The notes below the pieces were generated by a model that saw only the letters and a list, made by a program, of their open reading frames with translations, was not told where the DNA came from and ran no database searches. Shown piece after piece: positions 1 to 5,726 of a DNA stretch of 7,952 bases (position 1 is the stretch's first letter; every line of letters begins with the position of its first letter). Origin of the DNA: Campylobacteraceae bacterium (GTDB taxonomy: Bacteria > Campylobacterota > Campylobacteria > Campylobacterales > Sulfurovaceae). The translations under genes and the position numbers were made by a program. The stretch is taken from the NCBI GenBank assembly GCA_027063325.1, contig JAMOSA010000232.1, positions 1 to 7,952 on the forward strand, in the 5' to 3' direction.

Positions 1-1433
1 TTTATTGTCTCATATGAAGAGCGTGTATCTGCATAGTTTGTGAGCAAAGCTGCAACTTGTCCCATTGGTGCAACTGTCCTTGAAGCCAAAATAACTATAC
101 CAATAAGCCCACCCATAGTAAGCTCTAAATCTTTGATCATATATACTCCAGCTATTACAATAAGTACCGTATCAAGCTGTACTAAAAAGCCTGTAATTGT
201 GGGAATAGAAGCTGACATCATACGCGATTTTAAACTTTTCCTGGCTATTTCACCTACACTCTCTTCCCACATCCACTGCTGTTGGCCATTCATTCCGTGA
301 GCTTTTATTGTCTCAATATTATGAAGAGTCTCAATCAAAATTCCATTTTTCCTAGCTGAAGCCTCTTGTGTCTCTTCTATACTTCTTTGTAATGGTTTTC
401 TAATCATCATAGCATAAGCTAAAATTATAATCATAATAGTAATTGGTATAAATACTATTACACCACCAATATAGTATATAACCAACAAAAACAGAATACT
501 AAAAGGCAAATCTATAACAAGAGCCAAAGTTGTATTTGTCAAAAATGTTCTAATTGAATCAAAATCACGGATATTACTGGCAAAAGAGCCAACAGACTTT
601 GGCATATGCTCCATCTTCATATCCATAACTCTCTCAAATATAATCGAAGACATAATTACATCACTCTTTTTTGCTGCAATTTCAAGCATCTTTACACGAA
701 AAAACTTCAAAAAAGCATCAAGAATATATACAAATGTAACCCCAGCAGCAAATGCCATTAGAGTCTCTGTTGCATTGTTTGGCACAACTCTATCATATAC
801 ATTCATTGTAAATAGAGGAGATGCAAGTACAAACAGATTAACAAGCAAAGAGGCTAATAATACATCACGATATATATGCATAGAGAGTTTGATTGTATCC
901 CAAAACCAATGTTTACCTCTATGGTGCCAGGCAAATGTTACAGTCTCTTTGTTGTCAATCTCTCTTTTTAACATAAAGAGATAACCGCTATACTCCTTTT
1001 CAAGTTTGTCAAATGGTACCCACTCCTCAAGCCCATTTGTACCAGGGTATATAATTTTGGCTCTTGTTCTATCTCTGCTGATAGCTTCTAATATACACGA
1101 CTGTCCCCTTTTTAACAATAATATTACAGGCAGATGTAAATCAAGAACCTCTTTTAGATCTCTTTGTGTCAAACTCGATTTAAATCCCGCTTTTGATGCT
1201 GCTCTATCAAATAGTGTCTCAGCCTGTGAAACAGAGAGTAGATTTGGGAACTCTTCATCTGGTTTATGTGGCATACCGGCTGTAAGTGTCTCAATAGATA
1301 CCTCTGTCCCATATCTGGATGCAAAGAGCAAAAGAGTCTCTAACAATCTCTTTGAAGTAATCTTTGCAAAATCAAGCTCCAAATCATCCGTTTTTTTGCT
1401 ACTACTATCAGAATCTTTTATAATAGTTTCCAT
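1..1433 (-). CDS. Type I secretion ABC transporter (LssB/LapB-like), 3' end cut by window edge
   Basis: Inner-membrane ABC exporter subunit that would drive one-step secretion of large RTX-type or adhesin proteins with a membrane-fusion protein and a TolC-like outer channel. I translated 477 codons from the ATG; the frame stays open to the window edge. Residues about 25-155 form a C39-peptidase-like domain, but the usual active-site Cys position is filled by the stretch LLLFASRYG, so it is a non-cleaving docking domain. Residues about 175-475 are the ABC transmembrane domain, with hydrophobic segments near 190-210, 225-245, 303-345 and 410-450 and the family-typical run SPLFTMNVYDRVVPNN (205-220). 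The nucleotide-binding domain (Walker A, signature, Walker B) would follow outside the window; full length should be roughly 700 residues. AAAGGA at 1443-1448 is 9 bases before the ATG. Family call is firm; the substrate is unknown and no membrane-fusion or substrate gene is visible here. Confidence 0.9.
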   Translation of the reverse strand, partial: METIIKDSDSSSKKTDDLELDFAKITSKRLLETLLLFASRYGTEVSIETLTAGMPHKPDEEFPNLLSVSQAETLFDRAASKAGFKSSLTQRDLKEVLDLHLPVILLLKRGQSCILEAISRDRTRAKIIYPGTNGLEEWVPFDKLEKEYSGYLFMLKREIDNKETVTFAWHHRGKHWFWDTIKLSMHIYRDVLLASLLVNLFVLASPLFTMNVYDRVVPNNATETLMAFAAGVTFVYILDAFLKFFRVKMLEIAAKKSDVIMSSIIFERVMDMKMEHMPKSVGSFASNIRDFDSIRTFLTNTTLALVIDLPFSILFLLVIYYIGGVIVFIPITIMIIILAYAMMIRKPLQRSIEETQEASARKNGILIETLHNIETIKAHGMNGQQQWMWEESVGEIARKSLKSRMMSASIPTITGFLVQLDTVLIVIAGVYMIKDLELTMGGLIGIVILASRTVAPMGQVAALLTNYADTRSSYETI

Positions 1434-1509
1434 TTTATTAAATCCTTTAAGATAAAAAAATATTACTATAATTTATGCAGTATCTTTTGTATAGATTAAA
1501 CCTATGTTA

Positions 1510-1515
1510 ATTATA
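1510..1515 (-). promoter_or_regulatory. Candidate -10 box for the secretion transporter gene
   Basis: A perfect TATAAT on the minus strand, about 77 bases upstream of the transporter ATG. The hexamer 17 bases upstream is ATACTC, a poor -35, and there is no TG extension. Campylobacterota promoters often lack a -35, so this is possible, but the spacer is so AT-rich that TATAAT can arise by chance. Confidence 0.3.
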
Positions 1516-1644
1516 CTATATAATGATAACAAGAGTATAACCATAGAAGTAAATGGATATTAACTATATAAAGAAACAAAAGATATGAATATGAATATAT
1601 AGGAAATAAACTTATTCCTATTATATATAATAACTGACTCTACA

Positions 1645-1686
1645 CAAAAAGATAATAAAAATGTGCTACAAAATAGCTTATTATTG
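1645..1686 (-). terminator. Weak candidate terminator after the M15 peptidase gene
   Basis: On the minus strand just after the peptidase stop, GCTA-TTTTG-TAGC forms a short hairpin (1665-1677) followed by ACATTTTT. An outer ATAATAA/TTATTAT pairing encloses it and is followed by CTTTTTG. Stem G+C content is low, so termination efficiency is doubtful. Confidence 0.35.
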
Positions 1687-2427
1687 CTATCTTGAAGCTT
1701 TTATAATCTCTGGTCTGTATTCAAAGTGCATAGTATCATAGTGATACCATTTGCCACCCCAAATAAATCCATACTTTTCAAAAATATTGACTATTTTACA
1801 TGGAATCTTATTTTGGTATCTATACTTACCCTTACTCCATCTCCAATATGCAGAGTATTTTACATTAATATCAATTGCTGTACCAAAACTGTGGGAACTG
1901 AGCCTGTGCGTACCGGCTATATTTCTCCAGTTGAATGTGCCTCCCATTGGATAGAGGTACTTTTTATACTTTTGGGGCAATCTGTCAAGCTCATTTGATA
2001 CAGCTCTCATTTTGGAAGCTATATTTTTGTGTACCTTTATATAAACAGTTCTCTTTAGGCTTTTGGGAAGCCATCTGACTCTAACTAAATTTTTGCGTAC
2101 ACTGGAAGCTGAACTACCATAGATTTTACGAAAAAATCTATCATTTCTGTATCTGCCTGGATCATGATTAAATCTGGGAGTTTTACAAGAACCTATCGGA
2201 TATTTGTCATAAAACATATCTTGAATATCAGCATTTTTTAGCCTCTGTTCAAAACTCTTTCTTTTGCCATCATCATATACCATTTTTGTTCCATCACTAA
2301 AGATGATGTAATTGTTTTTACAGGCTTTGACTTTACTGTATGTAGAGATTAAAATTTTGGCATTTCTGTCACATTTGGCATCGATATAAAGAGTAAGCAA
2401 GAGTGCTACAATAATCAATCTAATCAT
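1687..2427 (-). CDS. Secreted M15-family (LAS-type) peptidoglycan peptidase
   Basis: Zinc peptidase expected to cut peptide stem bonds of peptidoglycan in the periplasm, as a carboxypeptidase or an L-Ala-D-Glu-type endopeptidase. Length 246 residues. An N-terminal signal peptide (Arg3, hydrophobic core 4-15, likely cleavage after Ala17) implies export. The catalytic domain is residues about 120-240. The motif GTHRLSSHSFGTAIDIN (172-188) supplies the predicted zinc ligands His179 and Asp186. YHYDTMHFEYRPE (228-240) supplies the catalytic Asp231 and third ligand His234. The spacings HxxxxxxD and DxxH match LAS-type M15 enzymes such as phage endopeptidases. Residues 18-115 form a Cys- and Lys-rich N-terminal region I cannot assign. 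ATG start with AAGG at 2435-2438, 9 bases upstream, and its own candidate promoter. It is a cell-lifestyle gene rather than a prophage remnant: no phage genes are nearby and it has a signal peptide. The exact bond cleaved cannot be told from sequence. Confidence 0.85.
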   Translation of the reverse strand: MIRLIIVALLLTLYIDAKCDRNAKILISTYSKVKACKNNYIIFSDGTKMVYDDGKRKSFEQRLKNADIQDMFYDKYPIGSCKTPRFNHDPGRYRNDRFFRKIYGSSASSVRKNLVRVRWLPKSLKRTVYIKVHKNIASKMRAVSNELDRLPQKYKKYLYPMGGTFNWRNIAGTHRLSSHSFGTAIDINVKYSAYWRWSKGKYRYQNKIPCKIVNIFEKYGFIWGGKWYHYDTMHFEYRPEIIKASR

Positions 2428-2454
2428 AATTAAACCTTTTTGTTAGACTAATAT

Positions 2455-2463
2455 ATTATAGCA
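2455..2463 (-). promoter_or_regulatory. Extended -10 promoter (TGCTATAAT) for the M15 peptidase gene
   Basis: Minus-strand TGCTATAAT is a full match to the TGnTATAAT extended -10 common in Campylobacterota vegetative promoters. AT-rich sequence lies upstream and there is no good -35. Predicted transcription start is near 2448, giving a leader of about 20 bases that includes the AAGG ribosome site. It sits in the 57-base gap after the ATP-grasp gene, so the peptidase can be expressed separately even if read-through occurs. Confidence 0.6.
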
Positions 2464-2484
2464 CCTTTTTATAATGTTTTATTT

Positions 2485-3660
2485 TTATACTATAATATGT
2501 CCTACAAATTTTGACATATTATCTATCACTTCACCACCTCTTCTAAAACCTACTCCACATGACTCATAAGCAAAAAATAATCCTGCTTGATATTTATTAC
2601 CTTGTGCATCTTGTGGAAACTCTATATACTCTTGATAAAGTGATGCAAAACTCTCATAATCTCCTGGCATCTCAACAAGAGGTGTACCATCACTAGCAAA
2701 TATAGATACATTACCACCCTCTCTACCAAAAAATGGCTTCTTTACATACTTTTTACCATTTAATGGTTCAAATGAACTCTCAAGAAGTAGCGGATGGTTT
2801 GGATACAGATCCCAAAGTATTTTTAGTATTCCTTTACTTTGGAAAAGCAGAGTATATGCAGGATTGAATATTATTGCTCTTTGATTTTTAATAATTGCAT
2901 CAAGCAAGAGTGCCAAATCAGGCTCTTCTAGTGCAATATCTTCCCAAGGTATCAGTTTAAACCAGAGTTCGTACTCTTTATTATTATAAAATATACCCTC
3001 TGGAGAAAATTCTATCTCATCTATATAAGCAAACTCTGTATTAAATCCTGCTTCAGTTGCAATATGTTGAAGTAGCTTTACAGTCTGCTCCTCTTCAATA
3101 TTACCTCTAATAGATGTAAATAGAAAATTCCACCCCTCATATAGAGCATCAAAAGTATCAACCTGCTCTTCAAGTGTAACTATCCTTTTGAAGTTTTCCA
3201 ATAACTTATCATAAACTATATTAAACTGTGCCTCCTCCTCAAGACCATTTTGTCTAAGGATTGCCCACTGTACAATAGCAGTCTCAAAAAGCGCTGTTGG
3301 AGTATCTGCATTAAACTCAATAAGCTTTATAGGTTTTCCATCAACTCCACCTGCTAAATCGAATCTTCCATAGAGGTGCCAATGTACATCATTTGCCCAA
3401 CTCTCTTTGATTTCCTCTACTAGATTAAATGGTATGCCTATCTCATGAAATAGATTATTTTGTATAACATACTCACCCGCTTCTATAAACATATCATATA
3501 GCTCATTACCAGCCTCATAATAAGCCTCAGCTTCAGCTTCTGTAATCTCTACTAAAGAATCAGCAATATATGGAGTATCATCTGTATCTGTATGCCAATG
3601 AAAACCTAAATCTTCAAGATATTCTCTTTGTAGTGGCTCAACAGGATATAACTTTACCAT
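2485..3660 (-). CDS. Glutathionylspermidine-synthetase-like ATP-grasp ligase (YgiC/YjfC-like)
   Basis: Cytosolic ATP-grasp enzyme of the glutathionylspermidine synthetase fold, predicted to activate a carboxylate as an acyl phosphate and join it to an amine. The true substrate is unknown for this stand-alone subgroup. Length 391 residues, like E. coli YgiC/YjfC, and it lacks the amidase domain of bifunctional E. coli Gsp synthetase. The conserved block RFDLAGG (99-105) then IEFNADTPTALFE (114-126) carries Arg99, Asp101, Glu115 and Asn117, the expected Mg-ATP and substrate residues. YVKKPFFGREGGNVSIF (305-321) is the ATP-binding lysine and glycine-rich loop. GVGFRRGGEVIDNMSKFVGHIIV closes the protein. 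I chose the ATG at 3660, two bases after the lipoprotein stop and 8 bases after AGAGGT, over the in-frame TTG six bases upstream, which lies too close to that site. It is co-transcribed with the lipoprotein. Family call is strong; calling it a glutathionylspermidine synthase would be over-reading. Confidence 0.88.
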   Translation of the reverse strand: MVKLYPVEPLQREYLEDLGFHWHTDTDDTPYIADSLVEITEAEAEAYYEAGNELYDMFIEAGEYVIQNNLFHEIGIPFNLVEEIKESWANDVHWHLYGRFDLAGGVDGKPIKLIEFNADTPTALFETAIVQWAILRQNGLEEEAQFNIVYDKLLENFKRIVTLEEQVDTFDALYEGWNFLFTSIRGNIEEEQTVKLLQHIATEAGFNTEFAYIDEIEFSPEGIFYNNKEYELWFKLIPWEDIALEEPDLALLLDAIIKNQRAIIFNPAYTLLFQSKGILKILWDLYPNHPLLLESSFEPLNGKKYVKKPFFGREGGNVSIFASDGTPLVEMPGDYESFASLYQEYIEFPQDAQGNKYQAGLFFAYESCGVGFRRGGEVIDNMSKFVGHIIV

Positions 3661-3662
3661 AA

Positions 3663-4283
3663 TCAACCACCTCTGTATGATGAGCTTCGTGTTGAAGAGG
3701 TACCTTTTGAAGAACTACCAAAAAATCCACTTCTTTTTGTAGAAGTTCTTTTACTCATAGTACTACTCTTTTTACCAAAATTATTTACACTTCGATTATA
3801 AGTAGATGGGTTTTTATATCCAGCTCTTCTATTATTTTGGTAGTTTGGATTATTAAATAGCTTACTTCCTATCCAAGAACCCAACATTGCTCCAGCTGCA
3901 CTAGCAAGTAGTGCTTCACCCATACTCATACCGCCAGAAGATACCTGCTCACTATTTGGTTTGGTTAAATTGGAAGTTCCATTATCAACTTTTGCTGCTT
4001 CTTCTTTGATCATCTTGTCAAGCTCTTCTTTGGTTAGTACTTTTTCTGTACCATCAAGCTTTTTTACAACAATTCTAGTCTCTTTTGCTGGAAACTCTTC
4101 TGCTACTTTATATTTACCAGGAGATACCTCTTCAAGTATTACAAAAGCATTCTCTTTTGCTACTGGATTTTGTTGAGTAGTATTCTCTTCACTCTTTTGC
4201 TGACAACCACCAAGACCAGTTACAAGTATCGCTCCTAATCCCATAGTTGTACCTATTGTAGAGAGCTTTTTAATTCTCTTCAT
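3663..4283 (-). CDS. UPF0323-type (YgiB-like) lipoprotein
   Basis: Predicted membrane lipoprotein of 206 residues with no known biochemical activity. A positively charged start (MKRIKK), a hydrophobic stretch and the lipobox LGGC put lipidation on Cys27. Residues 43-100 form a charged, probably folded region (FVILEEVSPGKYKV onward). Residues 117-142 contain a glycine-zipper-like segment with Gly131, Gly135 and Gly139, which could insert in or pack on a membrane. The tail from about 150 is Ser/Lys/Arg/Asn-rich, low complexity, and ends in Tyr-Arg-Gly-Gly. This layout matches the Campylobacterota UPF0323 lipoproteins and resembles E. coli YgiB, which also lies beside its YgiC ligase. ATG start with AAGGAG at 4289-4294, 5 bases upstream. 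It is the first gene of a two-gene unit with the ATP-grasp protein, which suggests a shared, still undefined job in envelope function. Confidence 0.85.
   Translation of the reverse strand: MKRIKKLSTIGTTMGLGAILVTGLGGCQQKSEENTTQQNPVAKENAFVILEEVSPGKYKVAEEFPAKETRIVVKKLDGTEKVLTKEELDKMIKEEAAKVDNGTSNLTKPNSEQVSSGGMSMGEALLASAAGAMLGSWIGSKLFNNPNYQNNRRAGYKNPSTYNRSVNNFGKKSSTMSKRTSTKRSGFFGSSSKGTSSTRSSSYRGG
3669..3674 (-). promoter_or_regulatory. Ribosome binding site deciding the ATP-grasp gene start
   Basis: Minus-strand AGAGGT is 8 bases before the ATG at 3660 and only 2 bases before the alternative TTG at 3666. It is embedded in the Arg-Gly-Gly-stop codons of the lipoprotein gene, so the two genes are translationally coupled and the ATG is favoured. 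Confidence 0.7.
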
Positions 4284-4317
4284 CTATACTCCTTGTCTTT
4301 AAATAAAAATTTTTATT

Positions 4318-4323
4318 ATTATA
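4318..4323 (-). promoter_or_regulatory. Alternative -10 box close to the lipoprotein gene
   Basis: A TATAAT on the minus strand about 35 bases before the lipoprotein ATG, which would give a leader of about 28 bases. It lies in a pure A/T run without a TG extension or a -35, so it is less convincing than the box at 4371-4376. Confidence 0.3.
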
Positions 4324-4350
4324 TATGGTAACTACTAACATATACTGAAT

Positions 4351-4387
4351 TACACACTTTTCTTTTAAGCATTATATTAAGTGTGTA
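4351..4387. repeat. 9-bp inverted repeat flanking a -10 box (operator candidate)
   Basis: TACACACTT (4351-4359) and AAGTGTGTA (4379-4387) are perfect reverse complements separated by 19 bases that contain the candidate -10 at 4371-4376. Half-site centres are 28 bases apart. The placement across a -10 and predicted start site is what a repressor operator would look like. As RNA it could only form a long-loop hairpin. Confidence 0.45.
4371..4376 (-). promoter_or_regulatory. Candidate -10 box of the lipoprotein/ATP-grasp operon
   Basis: A perfect TATAAT on the minus strand; the predicted start is near 4364, giving a leader of about 80 bases. The -35 region (ATATTT) is poor, as is usual in this phylum. 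It lies between the two arms of the inverted repeat and downstream of the hairpin after ftsZ, which fits a new transcription unit beginning here. Confidence 0.45.
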
Positions 4388-4432
4388 GTATCGAAATATT
4401 TTAAGAAATATGCTTAATATATAAAGAGTAGT

Positions 4433-4453
4433 AGAGTGGAAAAGTTCCACTCT
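4433..4453 (-). terminator. Hairpin terminator candidate downstream of ftsZ
   Basis: AGAGTGGAA-loop-TTCCACTCT is a perfect 9-bp stem with a 3-base loop, 17 bases past the ftsZ stop on the minus strand. The following sequence ACTACTCTTTATATAT is T-rich but has no uninterrupted T-tract. It may be an inefficient terminator or an mRNA 3'-end stabiliser. On the plus strand no T-run follows it either. Confidence 0.55.
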
Positions 4454-4470
4454 GGGGAGAGAAAGTGTTA

Positions 4471-5694
4471 CTAATCGTACTGTTTTCTCAAAAATGTTGG
4501 TACATCAAGACTATCATCATCTAAATCTATAGATGTATTACCAGCTACTCGTCTTCTTCTTACTGGCTGATTATAAGTTCCAGTTGCTTTTGCTGATTGA
4601 ACTGGTTTGGAAACTGGTTGCTGCTCTTGTATTTGAGCTGTACTGGTAGCTAACTTTTCACTAGCAACTCTAGCTTTATCAGCTTGACTTACAGGAGCTT
4701 CAATACTACTTGGATCTTCAAAACCTGTTGCAATTATGGTAATTTTAACTTCATCAAGCTCCATATCAGGATTTGTTGTGGTACCAAATATTACATAAGC
4801 ATCAGCATCAGCATGCTCTTCTATAATATCCATAGCTTCTGAAATTTGCATCAATGGATGCTCTGGGTGAATATTGAAGTGTACCAATACACCCTTTGCA
4901 CCATTAATAGAAATATTATCAAGTAATGGTGAATCAATAGCAGCTTTTGCAGCATCATATGCTGCATTAGAACCTGTTGAATGTCCACTACCCATAAGTG
5001 CCAATCCTCTATGGCTCATAACAGTTTTTACATCTGCAAAGTCAAGGTTAATATCACTTGGTGCATGAGAGATAATAACATTTGATATACCAGTTACTGC
5101 TTGAGTCAATACATCATCAACAAGCTTAAAACTCTCTTTTATACCAAGATTCTTTTCAACAATTGATAGTAATTTCTCATTTGGAATTACAATAATAGAA
5201 TCACTCTCTTTTTTGAGTTCCTCTAAACCCTCTTTTGCCAACTTGGCTCTTCTTCTACCTTCAAATTTGAATGGACTAGTTACCACAGCTACTGTCAATG
5301 CTCCAACCTCTTTTGCAGCCTGGGCAATAATTGGAGCTGCTCCTGTTCCTGTACCTCCACCAAGACCAGCAGATATAAATACAATATCAGCACCACTTAG
5401 TGCATCTTTGATTTCACTATAACTCTCAAGTGCTGCTTCTCTACCAATATCTGGTCTCATTCCAGCACCCAAACCTCTGGTGATATTACTACCTATTTGC
5501 AACTTGATAGGAGCAAGTGAACTAGCAAGAGCTTGAGCATCTGTATTTGCTACAATCAAATCAATTCCAGTAATATTTTCGGCTATCATATGATTAATCA
5601 TATTACCGCCACCACCACCAACACCGATAGCTTTTATCTTTGCACCTTCGCTGTTGCTTCCTGTGGTTTCTATCTCAATTTCAAAATTTTCCAT
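4471..5694 (-). CDS. ftsZ: Cell division GTPase FtsZ
   Basis: Tubulin-like GTPase that polymerises at mid-cell into the Z ring and recruits the division machinery. Length 407 residues, normal for the family. The GTP-binding core starts with AIGVGGGGGN (22-31). The tubulin signature GGGTGTG is at 112-118. The T7 catalytic loop NLDFADVKTVM (216-226) carries Asn216, Asp218 and Asp221. The C-terminal domain runs to about 325. It is followed by a Gln/Ser/Ala-rich linker of about 50 residues, a basic RRRR patch (379-382) and the conserved tail DVPTFLRKQ (397-405), which binds FtsA and other partners. The ATG is preceded by GAGGGGAG, a strong ribosome site 5 bases upstream. It lies 32 bases after ftsA and is presumably co-transcribed with it; a hairpin follows the stop. 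No key residue is missing. Confidence 0.99.
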   Translation of the reverse strand: MENFEIEIETTGSNSEGAKIKAIGVGGGGGNMINHMIAENITGIDLIVANTDAQALASSLAPIKLQIGSNITRGLGAGMRPDIGREAALESYSEIKDALSGADIVFISAGLGGGTGTGAAPIIAQAAKEVGALTVAVVTSPFKFEGRRRAKLAKEGLEELKKESDSIIVIPNEKLLSIVEKNLGIKESFKLVDDVLTQAVTGISNVIISHAPSDINLDFADVKTVMSHRGLALMGSGHSTGSNAAYDAAKAAIDSPLLDNISINGAKGVLVHFNIHPEHPLMQISEAMDIIEEHADADAYVIFGTTTNPDMELDEVKITIIATGFEDPSSIEAPVSQADKARVASEKLATSTAQIQEQQPVSKPVQSAKATGTYNQPVRRRRVAGNTSIDLDDDSLDVPTFLRKQYD

Positions 5695-5726
5695 TGTCTC
5701 TCCCCTCTATATAATCTATTAATATT

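Larger units (their letters stand above)
1434..1686. other. AT-rich intergenic spacer between M15 peptidase and secretion transporter
   Basis: About 250 bases with no convincing coding frame on either strand. It should hold the 3' end of the peptidase transcript and the promoter and leader of the transporter gene. It contains a weak terminator-like structure near the peptidase stop, a TATAAT box at 1510-1515 (minus strand), and a bulged AGGAA/TTCCT hairpin at 1601-1619 that has no T-tract on either side. Confidence 0.6.

Noticed and set aside
75..1360. C39 bacteriocin-type peptidase activity in the transporter N-terminus
   Set aside because: The catalytic cysteine motif is absent, as in RTX-exporter C39-like docking domains.
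1006..1455. Plus-strand open frame of 149 codons
   Set aside because: It is antisense to the N-terminal part of the secretion transporter, whose translation matches a known family along its whole length; the plus-strand frame has no family-like features.
1481..1585. 10-bp inverted repeat TATCTTTTGT / ACAAAAGATA with arms 85 bases apart around a TATAAT
   Set aside because: A 10-base match over this distance is plausible by chance in a 250-base AT-rich spacer, and neither arm extends.
1582..1599. Short tandem ATATGA-type repeats
   Set aside because: Only two to three imperfect copies of a six-base AT unit; no sign of an iteron array.
2371..2427. M15 peptidase as a lipoprotein (Cys19 near the signal peptide)
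   Set aside because: The residue before Cys19 is Lys, which breaks the lipobox rule, so ordinary signal peptide cleavage after Ala17 fits better.
4302..4317. 16-base palindrome AATAAAAATTTTTATT
   Set aside because: Composed only of A and T in a very AT-rich leader; it is expected by chance and has no G/C pairs to stabilise a stem.
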